Positions 25,901-36,795 of a DNA stretch of 64,000 nucleotides are shown here, in pieces. Every line of letters starts with the position of its first letter. Position 1 is the stretch's first letter. The notes beneath the pieces are model-generated. The model was not told the DNA's origin and did not search any database. It was given only the letters and a program-made list of their open reading frames with translations. This DNA is from Puffinus mauretanicus (lineage: Eukaryota > Chordata > Aves > Procellariiformes > Procellariidae): the NCBI GenBank assembly GCA_023333565.1, contig JAJKFH010000611.1, positions 496,001 to 560,000 of the forward strand. Reading direction: 5' to 3'. The translations under genes were made by a program, and so were the position numbers.

Positions 25901-26691
25901 CTTGTCTTGCTCAGTTTCAGTGTTCCAGTACTCACATGCGCATTCACATGCTGTCTTGGCTTTAAAAAAGAGAAACCTGAAAACCTGCCTGGCTGTGCTG
26001 GTTTGTATTTCTCCATGTGTGTTACTGTATAGCAATGACTTTGGATAAAGTGGTTTGTACTTCTTGTCTGCAATATCCTGTCTGAACACTGACTTGTGAA
26101 TGTTACACTCCTATATGCGTCTTAATTTTAACTGAAGGAAGGAACCTGTGCGAAATACAAGGAAAATTTTATCTTGCTCTATTATTGTTAATTTAAATTT
26201 ATATTGATCTCATGGATGCTCAAAATATGGATGAAATGGAATGAAGTGGTTTTGCTAACATGTACTTTATGATGATAAAATAATCATTAAAATGTTTGAT
26301 AGCCTTTTGGTGGTCTCTGGTGGAATCATTGAATATTAAATTTGAATTTTTACTCCGTTTTCAAAAGCTGTAATTCTGCCAACTGATGAAATTCCTGTTT
26401 AGCAGAAATTAGGAATTAATTATTTTGTCAGTAACTGACCCTGTTGAGCCTGTTTTGTGGAGACATCTTGTGACATATAGGATGACAGTACCAATCTCAG
26501 AAATAACATGCAATGAATACACAACCATATAATAAACATTTTTATCATCTTCTTATTATTCCATCCATTTTTAATAACTCCCCTGCACTTTTTCTGATCT
26601 CCATTTTCAATATTTTCCAGCTCCTGACAACACAGAGTGCTCTGTTTTCAAAGAACATCGTCTTACAATGTCTTAAAAATTTCCCCTCTAG
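22961..26691. other. unique AT-rich non-coding sequence
   Basis: No gene was recognised. The segment includes a purine-rich stretch at 24625-24716 and an A-run at 25355-25366. An acceptor-like site before 23603 leads into about 22 open codons, without other support. Open frames are at most 100 codons. Confidence 0.55.
24625..24716. repeat. purine-rich tract
   Basis: About 90 bp are almost entirely A and G on the plus strand, with only scattered pyrimidines. Such tracts can be nucleosome-poor or form triplex DNA; no specific function is shown. Confidence 0.6.
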
Positions 26692-26783
26692 GTGTTTTCT
26701 GCTTACGCATCCTGAGGGAGAGCTATGAGAAGGATTCAGAAACAAGCCTCTCAATACCTTCATGTTATATCTTGGAACAGCAG
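26692..26783 (+). other. candidate exon (open frame between splice-like sites)
   Basis: The sequence TTTCCCCTCTAG ends at 26691 and an exact consensus donor, CAG|GTAAGT, follows 26783. The 92 bp between them are open in one frame (30 complete codons, from 26694), with residues such as LRILRESYEKDSET. Both other frames contain stops. I do not recognise the peptide. The acceptor's pyrimidine tract is short and interrupted by As upstream. Chance matches of this kind are expected in 64 kb, so this is a lead rather than a gene call. Confidence 0.2.
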
Positions 26784-29565
26784 GTAAGTAAACTGTTATA
26801 CTTCCTTCAGGGAATAGGAACCTTTATTTATAGAACCATAAAAAACAACAGATTGATTTTAACTTAAGGTTTTTTTCTAAATGAATATTTTTAATCAAAG
26901 GATGCCTTCATTTAGCCTTTGACTTGGTTCTTCATATGCAAGCTCTGATTTCCGTGCAATAGTGTTCCAGCAGTTTTATGCAGTAATATTCACAGTGATG
27001 TGGATGACAAGGCAAGGTTTGATCTGCCCAGAGGCAACAGGAGATGAGAAGATACAGCCATAGTCTCGTTCTCCATGCTGGCCTATGTAAAAGCTGACAC
27101 TGGGGTGATGGAACAAGAGCAGCAGTGGCACCAGTACTTAGGACAGTGCTGTGCTGCTGGTGTAGTAGAGGCACATACAGGGGATATAGCAATAAGAAGC
27201 CTCGATAACTTGCTTGTACATCATTCTTCACCCTAGTTTAAACATCATCAGCATTTTTTTCCAACAAACAGAAAAAAACAACAGTTTTGGGTAAAAATTG
27301 CCATAAACCATACTTCCTGAATTTGGCTGAAGCCTGAGCCAGATCTATAAGGCTGTCCTGCCTTCGTACGCAAGCAAATTTGATTTAGAAATAGTGTGCA
27401 GGGGAGAACCATTTGCCAAAAAGGTTTTTTTCCTTTTGTATTGCCTGGAAAATGTAAGGCAATTTCTTCATGAATAGCAACTACATTAAAGGGAATTGGA
27501 AATGAAAGAAGTCTTTATTGCCTCAGAAATATCTTTTTTTGCCTTAACCTCCCGTAGTAGTACATTTTGCAAACACTAGGAACCTTCCTGGCCTTTTAAA
27601 CTAAGAACTGTAGGCAAACAGCTGATACTGTAAAATGAATTGGAGTTCAACTTTTTATGTGGTTGCTTCTATTCTGTGTAATTATGCTATCAGTGGGAAT
27701 AACGTTTACTACCACCGAAGTGTAAAAATTCAAAGATGCTGTCTCAGCATATAAGCCGACATAAGCTGCATATGCTGCAGAGGGCTGCACGCCGCTTCTC
27801 ACAGGTAGTCCTCTGCCCTGTGGCAGGACAGACAGGCATGCTAGACCAAGTCAGCTGACTCAGAAATTATTGCAATTTATGAAGTTATTCTTCCAGGAGA
27901 ACTTATGTAGAGTTTTTTCTTTATTTTGCTCAGATAAAAATTGTATCTCTGATTTGCAAAATAGAGCTGTTGGTAATTTCTAAGAACGCCATGACAACTG
28001 TTCAGGTTGTAATAATTGCCTCTTAACAGAACTAACTTTCTCTCCTCTTGGGCTCATATTAGAAAATCTGTTGCTTACTAGCTGTGTGGTGAAATTACTA
28101 CACCAGCTGGTAATGTTTCTTTGTACCGTATAAAATCCATTATCAGCTTTTTAGATCTTGGAAGGACACAAGCAATTACTTTGCATTTCAACCTTGTGAA
28201 ACCTGATAAGTAAATCATTAGGGAAATCCTGCATTTTTTCAAAATCCTGTACGAAGTTGATACGCATAATTTTTTTAAAATGCCATGATGTTTATGCAAA
28301 TAAAGGCTCTACACAGACAACAGTGGTTTTATTTTTCTTGGCTTAAGATACAACACACACTCAGAGGGGTTGAAAGCCATTGACTGCTGGTCATTACTAA
28401 TTTAATAAGCAGCCCTCGCAGTTCTTGCAGATACAAAGGAATCTGGCTTTACATGTGTAATATGCAGTGTGCAGAAAATACTTAGTGCTGTTCTCTTTGA
28501 AACCTAGAGGACAGTTATTAAAATTTTATGATTCAAATTAAAATTTAAGATTAAAATACAAGATCAAAAGAATCAATTTTTCCCCTCAATGCTATTAGGA
28601 ATAAGCCTTTTGGAATAGAGGGGCTCAGTGTCTTAAATGTTATGTCCTCCTCCTCCAGAGAGCTAGATTAGAACTAACCACAGCTGACTACAGGAATGTA
28701 ACTTTCTGTTTTGTTTTGGGGTTTTTTTTTTAAAGAGAGGAACAAGCTTTTATTACTTTTTAATGTATTATGCTATTGTAGAGTCATGAAGTAGTAAGTA
28801 CAGCTTGGGAACCAGTGTGACAGTTTTTGAAGAAGCAGTTTGTTTCATGAGCAGAAGGGAAATCCGCGGTTGTGGAACTGTTAAAATGAGTTGGAGGATG
28901 CCAGAGGATTTGCTTCTTTGTCAAAGCAAAGGGGAGCAAGGGAAGGCTCATGCAGTAGCTCGGTCTGATTAATAACTATCAGAGTGCCCATTTTTCTAAG
29001 GTTCCATGCCATTAATATGTCTCCCAGTGTCAAATCTGGTTGCCATTTCTCTTGTAAGACACTTTAATAATAAACTGCAAAATCAATGACACACAGAAGC
29101 AACCTTATAAGGAGAAAGTGCCCTGCTATATCTTAACTTGAAACACAAAGCCACAAATCTGCTTTCTGGTTTATGTATTACTTTCCTGAAACTTTACCAT
29201 GGTGCTGTACTCTCTGTGTAGCTCAGTTTTAAGAACCTGTTTTTGCTGTTCCTGAACAGCTATTTGTCACTAGTAGGCACAGTGAAGTCGTAACCAGTTC
29301 TGTGATATAGATCACAAAGGAGGTGGCAGAGCGTTGCTTAATTTCATCATGGAACTGACACAAAACTTGTCAAGGTCACTAGAAGCACTGCTATTGACTT
29401 CAATAGAATTTGGATAAGTCCTCAGGCACAGCTCCCATGGGAGGCTGTTGGAACAGTACATGTCTGACACTGAACGCTGTGTTTGTTGCATGTAACTTCA
29501 ACAACTGTGCCCTGTGCTGGTGAATAGACTAAAGCCAGAATGTGCTTGGGGATTCTCTCAACCTT

Positions 29566-29597
29566 TAATAAATAAATAAACAAACAAATAAATAAAA
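29566..29597. repeat. AAAT/AAAC microsatellite
   Basis: Units of AAAT are interrupted in the middle by two to three AAAC units. It is an ordinary simple repeat. Confidence 0.85.
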
Positions 29598-30340
29598 TGG
29601 ATGTATATACACACATCATGACTGTTTTGTCATGCAAAATTTACTTATTCCTGGAAGTTCACAAATGCTAACTCATTAGCAAAGCAAAACTTCACCGAGC
29701 TCCACCATCCAGTGAATACTTATTCACCTATTTCAATAAATGGATGAAATCTGTTAGTTTCATTTTTATGCAAAATGTGTACGTACCTCTTGTTTTCTCC
29801 CATGACTTTAGGGCTGAACCATGACAGCTATAATTCTAGGATATTTTTTAAAACTAGAGAAATTATGGGATTGATGTCATGTAAAGGAAAACAGTTTTCA
29901 CAAAACCTATCAAACAGAATTAAGCCTGTATGCTGTCTTTATAAACTTCAAATCCTAAAGCAATAGAAAATTATTTAAGCTCCTGTTACTTCATTGAAGA
30001 GCTTAAGACAACTGGATGACCAGCATGAAATGCAATGTAGCATTAATTGAACAAATGCATAACTGGATTACTCCAAATCTGTCGAGACCTGCAGAATAAA
30101 GGACATTATCAAGGGTTCAGTGGCAAATTCCCCTTACTGACGAGCATTTGTTGCAACAGTGAAAGAAAAGCACTGCATGAAAACCATAAGCCACAAAATC
30201 CATTAAGAAAGATCCTTTTAAAATGAGGCCTGGGAGACTCTCTCTTAGTGCAGAAGCCAAAGCATAGCCATCTGTGGTTATCAGTTTTTCAGACTTGCGT
30301 ATCACTGAAGTTAAATTCATGAAGAAGCTGACTATACCAA

Positions 30341-30448
30341 AGTGGAGAGAGAAAAAAAAAAGGGTTTTTTTATACAAGGAAAGGAAAAATGGACTGAGAT
30401 CAATGAAAGAAAAGGAGCTGAGAGAACAAATAAGAAAGAAAAAACATT
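30341..30448. repeat. purine-rich tract
   Basis: The plus strand is dominated by A and G for about 110 bp, interrupted by a short T-run near 30365. The 74-codon open frame across it is very rich in Lys, Arg and Glu only because of this composition. Confidence 0.55.
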
Positions 30449-33400
30449 GTTACCTCTATAGATGGGGAAAGCGAGGATTGACTAGAGGAAAAAGATAATT
30501 TCTGGGGACAAGATCAATATATTTACACCTCACATCTCATATACCTTCTCTTCTTGTGTATGTAAGAGTAGGGATTGCCATTCCTTTCTGTAGAAGAACT
30601 AAGATGCAATGCCTCTTTCACAGTATCTAGAAAATAGGATACCTCTTACCAGAACAGAAAGAGAAGTGAAGCAGCTGTGATGGAATGATTTCTCTCTTAC
30701 CATTGATCTTGGAGAGGACATGCATCAGGTGGTTCAAGTGCCATATGTAAAATAAACCACAGTATCTGGTTTGCCATCCTTTTGAAGGAAATGTAGAGGA
30801 GCAGCAAACTTGATTGTTTTTCTAGGTGAAACTAATGACCACAGATTTAATCACAGGCAAGTAGATGATAGCAGAAACTGCTATCCACTCGGCCTTTAGT
30901 TCCTTATAGCAGATGGAAACTATTTGGAATTCAGGCAAGCATTGGTGTACTTCACCTTTTGAATTAATATATTTGCTTGTTTATAACCCAAATGTCACCA
31001 ATTTTTCATCAGATCATTGCTACATGACCTACTTTACTAAGGGGATGTTTTATAATGATGACACAACACTTTTGAGCGCTGCTTCTCTGAGTTCAATGGA
31101 ACTGTATTCAGCTGGTTCAGTAGAGGGAAAATAACATTTAAATTTATTTTCAATATACTTAACAGGGATGTCTTTCTCCACTATCCTTTAGTCTAGCATT
31201 TGTCTTTGGCCTGGTAAAGAGAGATGTCAAAATTCAACTGGATAGGCTTTGGTTGCATGCGTATTTAGATTACAGCTAGATAATCCAACCTGAAGAGCCC
31301 AGAAACATTCAGAAAGGATGGGATAGGGACTGTCAGTTCCCAGGCAGTCTCGGTAGCTCTTTCTGAAGCTGTAGTGGAAGGTGTTTTGCTGTGTTATAAT
31401 GTAGGACTTAATGGGTCGAATGCGGGCTGAATCTTCGTATCAGTACAATTTTGGATATAGGACAGTAAAGTGTCTATTTTGCTTGCCAGGGAAAATCTTA
31501 AGTAAAGTGATGTTTGATCCATAAAAGACTGTTTTGCGGAGTATTTAGAGAACTGTTATATCCAGCGGCAGCCTGCATAGTTTGTGTTTACCCAGTAGCT
31601 ATTTGGATTTAAATTTGGATATTGTTCCTGTAGTTCCTGCAGCAGGAGACAGCAGCCAGGAGGACCTTAACAGCTGCATACAGTGAGTTTAAAGGGCATA
31701 CTAGAAAATGAAGTATGGGTAGATGATTTCAGTGGCAGGATGAAGTTGGAGCTGGAACTCGGAGAGAGAAGAATGGAAGGAAATGTTTGGATTTTCTGCA
31801 TTTATTTAATAGAACATGAGAGCAAAGGAAAATAAAAATGACTGGGTAGTAACAGGGAGCATCTTCCTCCCCACTCAGAGGCTCCTGCTGCTTGTGTGGA
31901 GCTATTACAGGTGAAATGTGCGCATGAAACATTTGTGGCTTATTGCAGAGTACCGTGAACTGTTGCAGCCACCATATAAAATCAATATGCAGATTGACTA
32001 AACAACAGCCAACCTGTAAGCCTAGCAGTCAGGTAACTGAATTGTCGTTAACACAGTCAGACTTCACAATGCTCTTGAAATCACTAACTTTATTTTAGTG
32101 GAAAATTAACCTACTTGATGTGGTAAGCAGTAGCTCATTCTTTTGATTTACACCTAGTTATTCCCACAATAATAAAACATTAATACTCTGAATCTTTCAT
32201 TTGGAAAATATTCAGTATAATAAACTATACATTAATGTATCTGCTTACTTTTTTATTCTCTAGTTCTTTAGAGTTTTCGTTTCCGGTATGCCAGTTTTTC
32301 ATTTCGTTTTTGAAATTAACTCTCTGACAATCCATTTCTCTTACATTCTTTCTAAGACAACAGAATCTTAAATTGATGACATAGTATGTCCATTGTAGTA
32401 GCTGCTAGTTAATATCTTTAAACTCCAACTCCCTAGGAAAGTCTTTACTGAGAAGGAGAAGCCCTAAAATATTTTCTTTTTGGAGATTTGTAGAATATAC
32501 ATTTACTTTTACTGAATGCACTATTAAAAGGTATCAATGTAATTTAAAAACAGCTTTTACAGATGTTTACTAGAACTTTGGTAACAGTTGAATGAGAATT
32601 TCATATCTTAGGTTGATGTTGATACAGGTTTCAACTAGAATTGAAAGTAACTTTAAAATTTCTCATTTTCTGTTTACACATCAAGAAGACTTCTTGTTTC
32701 ACAATATAAAATATATCCTTGCATAGGAATTTGTAGGTAGAAAAACTAACATAAGATCAATAATAGCTAAGTGGGCTGGACTCAGATAAAGTCCAATAAA
32801 AGACAGAGGAGGGGACACGTGAGTGACAGAAGTAAATAAACTAACAGATGGTTGTGGCAAAGGGAGTGTTAAAACATGCTAACATTGGCAGGAATGACCT
32901 ATCTAAGCGTAACTCTTTGTATGTCCACGATTATCTGCCTTATCTTTGCAGAGCTAGTTCATAGTGGTAGACTCCTAAAAGCATGATGTTCTGCCTGAGC
33001 TGAGATGCTCCCCTAGAGGTAACCCATTCAGGGTGCTACAGTGGCGTGGCTGCAGTGTTCCTGATGTTCCTAGCTAGCTCTTCAGATCTTGCTTGGTGCA
33101 TAGGCACAGCATGTATGTTACGAAAATGGGCCTCAGTGAAAAAACTGGAGGAATCGAACAACTTCCAAAATAAATGTTTAAATACCCATGCAATTTCCCC
33201 AAAATCAACAAAACCTCTCCCTCTTATTCTGTGACATCAGTGCTGTTGGAAAATGACTCCAGAGAAGAAAAACTGAATGATCTGAGAATTGCATTTATTC
33301 TCAGAGATTCTTCAAATTGATATTGGAGTTTTGTGACTAAATAAAGAGGTGTATCAGATATTTTCTCTTGCATTTACATAGTTCTTTATTAGAAAATACA

Positions 33401-33706
33401 GACTTCTGAAATAAAAAAAAGTTTGAGTCTGGTCGTAAGACCACTGAACTACATAAAAAACTTCAACTTTAGAATTAGTGGTGTCTGAATCAACATTTTA
33501 ATTGGTACTCCTGTTTCTGCTTGATGTTTGGAGAGGGACGATCCAAAGCTCGGAGAAATCAGTCCAGGTTTTTCTGTACAGTTCAGTGGATTTTGAGTTA
33601 GATCCATTGCAAAGCTGAATCAGGGAGGTCGGAAGCAGCAGTCTGAACAGGAGGTGGTGCAAGGGGGAAATGGCGCCATACAGAACGTGCGGTGTTCACC
33701 ACAGAG

Positions 33707-33723
33707 CACGGACGCAGTCCGTG
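33707..33723. repeat. 7-bp-arm hairpin in a CpG-enriched patch
   Basis: CACGGAC and GTCCGTG are exact reverse complements separated by GCA. The surrounding 33630-33723 holds seven CpG dinucleotides in about 90 bp, above the local background. Confidence 0.6.
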
Positions 33724-34687
33724 TCTGTAAGAGAATCTCCATGGAGAGCTAAAAAGAAAATTGGGTTTTGCATTTTCAACCAAGGAAGTTACTTTGAATA
33801 CATTTGATTAAACAGAATATTTCATTTTACTGTTTTAATAATAAATCATACACACTGAATAAATGTAATATTTGTAATACCATTAAAATGTAATTTCTTT
33901 TGTACTGTGAATGAATTACATGATAGGTGTAGCATACTTTTTCTTTGTTCTTAGTATGAGTTTTAGCATGTAATTATTTTCCAATTATCTGACTGTTTCT
34001 TGAATTTTAATCACTTTTGGAAATGGCAGTGAGGAGTTTCATTTCAATGGGAGCAAGGGCTTTAAATGTCTCCAAGGGCTTGGGCTTAGTCCTAGAATTC
34101 CTACAAGGCACTGTTTTTCAGTGTTAAAGAGCTCTAAAATGTATGGCCCCTAAACACACCAAATGACTGTTTTCAGTTGTTGTAAATCAAGCTGATACAA
34201 TACAGCCTGACGTTCATTTTCTTTCCCTCAAGACAACGATGCCAGTTCATGTCTGCTGAGGCCATAACCTGGTGGTTCCTGCTTCGGATTGTGTTCTGAC
34301 TTTAGAAATGGTCAAGATTTTGTGTATTTCAAAAAGACTTAAACCTTTCTTCCTGGGAAAGTGGTCATAAGTTGTGTTGTGCAGCTTTTAATGGTTTGCT
34401 TCCTTCCTGTTCTGCATCTCTTAATCATTTCAGTCAATACAGAGCAAAACAAAGAAGAATATTCGAACAAGTGTTTTTATTTCAATCATTACTGCAGGGA
34501 TGCAGTTTGAAAGCGTTTGTGTGTTTTGTTTTGTTAAATTTTTGAGAATTATTTCTCTAAACTTCTGAAATTAGGCCTTTGAGCTCCTGATGGTTGATTT
34601 GAGCAGGTAGGTACCATTAAGTCTTCTCTCCTGTCTGGTACAAATCCAGTCTGTGACCACATTAGTATTAAAAGGCTTTTTTACCAG

Positions 34688-34852
34688 CTCTCTGTTGATC
34701 TGTTGCGAGGAGGCAAAAAGAGTCCAAAAGTAAAGAACTGCAGGCATAAAATTGAAATTGCACTGGAAGACAGAATCTTCCGACAATGGAAATTTTATAG
34801 TGATCTAGCTGCTTTCTGTGCAGACCAATATCCACAGCTGTGTTACGTGACA
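34688..34852 (+). other. candidate 55-codon exon between good splice-like sites
   Basis: A pyrimidine tract ending CTTTTTTACCAG stops at 34687 and a strong donor, ACA|GTGAGT, follows 34852. The 165 bp between are open in the frame that starts at the first base (55 codons, phase 0 at both ends). The predicted peptide is basic at the N-terminal part (RGGKKSPKVKNCRHK) and then mixed, with FRQWKFYSDLAAF and YPQLCYV. It is followed by 13 more open codons before a stop. I do not recognise the protein. The opposite strand is also open here, which weakens the coding argument. It would be a single isolated exon in this window. Confidence 0.25.
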
Positions 34853-35005
34853 GTGAGTGGCGTAACAGTAGTTCTTTTCCAGGGTGAAACACTCATCACA
34901 TAGTAGTCTGATTCTTTCTATTGGCTGTAATGAATGTGATCTGATGGCATCTTCAACATCTGCCATCCCTGTGTAGTTGCTTTTGATGTCAGGTAACTAA
35001 TGCTG

Positions 35006-35044
35006 CATCAGCCACGCGTGACATGGGTGCATCAGTGGCTGATG
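35006..35044. repeat. inverted repeat, 10-bp arms and 19-nt loop
   Basis: CATCAGCCAC at 35006-35015 and GTGGCTGATG at 35035-35044 are perfect reverse complements. As RNA this would be a short stable hairpin, but the stem is too short for a typical microRNA precursor (about 22 bp or more). Confidence 0.7.
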
Positions 35045-36654
35045 GTATGGTGTGGGCTGGGTGACATAAAAGGTGTGGAGGTGACAGATAAGAACTGCAT
35101 GTTCTCATATCCTTTCTCAACTCTGCATTCACCTGCCAAAAGCCATGGAACTTGTAGTTTATATCAGTGAAGTGATATCTGATACAAGGCTTGGTATTAG
35201 ATGTTTAGTGGGTTATAAATTACAATATAGGGCAGTAAAATACTATGTTCCTATTGTATGTAGTCTGATGATTTGAAATGAGTCGATGCTATTTCCTCCC
35301 AGCTCAGAATTTGGTGGGAGTGAGGTTGTTGACAGAGTAAAGGTGATTAGTTAATATATTACTTTATAAGGTTTATTTACCTTACTCTTGCAATGGGATG
35401 AGAGAAGGAGCTGCCTCCCTGATACTAGCCATCTTTTACATAACTCTCTATTTTAAATTGATACCTAATGTACCTTTATGTTTGGAAAGCTTATGTCCTT
35501 TTTATATCCTGGTGTTTGTAGTGTGAACATGTTTGAGAAGACTTAGAAAAGTAACAGGTATATACTGTTGTGTTTTTCAGTATGGTTATCACAGGTGACC
35601 ATGAAATAAGCAGATTGTATTTCTTTATTAGAGTAAAATAGGCCCTTGCAAATTCTTAACTTTATGTAAGTGAAACTGAATTCTATGGGGCTTTCATTTG
35701 TAATGTTATGAAAATTATACAAAGTAATAAAAGTTATATTCACAATAAAGTGTAAGAATGGTAAATTACAGAGCAAGGACAACTACGGACAAAAGAACTG
35801 TATTGAAATAGTAATTGTATTCGTAAAGAAATCAAAACAACTTAGGAAAGAATAAAGTTTCTTCATCTTTATATAAACTTTAAAATAAAATTGTGATGGT
35901 TTTCAACTTTTTCAGCATCTATTCTTTTGTTTATATCTGTAATTGTAAAATCTCTGTTTATTATATTGTCATGGTCATTTATGTTCTCATTATAATAAGA
36001 GAAAAACAATCTGTCTGGTAGCAAGTCAATGTTTTCTAATAAGTTTTTAAAAAGCAGTTAAATATTATTTTATAAAATACTCTGGGTATTAAAGTGCAGT
36101 TGTTAAACAAAATAAGGAAAGAATAACAATTTGTTTATGTATTTATTGTTCCTTTAGAAATAGTTCAGAGAACATTTTTCCAGTGTTCGAGGGCAGTCAT
36201 TACTAGAATACATAAGGGATCCTTTATTCTGTCAAAGAAAAATGGAAACGTTTTATGGAATTGACGTTGTCACCACAACAACGTTGCTTAAATAATTCGT
36301 CGTCCTTATGCAGATATGGGATCATTGACTTGGTGGATATCAAACTGACAAGTCATCCTGTTAAATTTCAGTTTGCTAGTTCTTATTAAAAATCACTTTT
36401 ATCATTCTCTCACAGTATTTAGATATATGCACTTGGTGTTTCTGATATCAGTTACACAACTGGAAATTGTTTTTTTGTTATTTCTGATTTCTTTTACTGT
36501 AATTCACATATTAAAGTTTACCTATAAAGACTTACCATGTCTCTATAAATAACAGTATTACTAGTTTGTATTTCATCTTTCAGAGGATCTCATTGCATTA
36601 TACAAGCAATAAAAAAAGTCTCTGTTGCAAAGCTGTTACTTTTTTGTTTTCCAG

Positions 36655-36795
36655 AAGAAGATATTGAGTGCAGATAGTTTAAACCCTGGACAGATGCTGT
36701 GCCAAGTGGGTTTTTGGAGACTGCGTGGCCTGATGTGCCTTCAGACCCAATGAAGGCTTCTTAGCAGAGACTGGCATCTTACGCAGAGAGCAAAG
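36655..36795 (+). other. candidate untranslated exon
   Basis: A very good acceptor, CTTTTTTGTTTTCCAG, ends at 36654 and a good donor, AAAG|GTATGG, follows 36795. The 141-bp interval has stop codons in all three plus frames, so it could only be an untranslated or long non-coding RNA exon, or an exon with a terminal stop. The interval is more GC-rich than its flanks. Evidence is splice-site pattern only. Confidence 0.2.

Larger units (their letters stand above)
26784..34687. other. unique AT-rich non-coding sequence
   Basis: No gene was recognised in 7.9 kb. The segment contains an AAAT/AAAC-type microsatellite at 29566-29597, a purine-rich stretch at 30341-30448, a possible regulatory stretch at 28880-29120 and a small CpG-enriched patch at 33630-33723. 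Open frames are at most 99 codons and unsupported. Confidence 0.55.

Noticed and set aside
30274..30498. Lys/Arg/Glu-rich 74-codon frame resembling a basic nuclear protein
   Set aside because: The residues are dictated by the purine-rich tract; there is no domain or regular heptad pattern.
35006..35044. microRNA precursor
   Set aside because: The stem is only 10 bp; canonical precursors need a stem of more than 20 bp.
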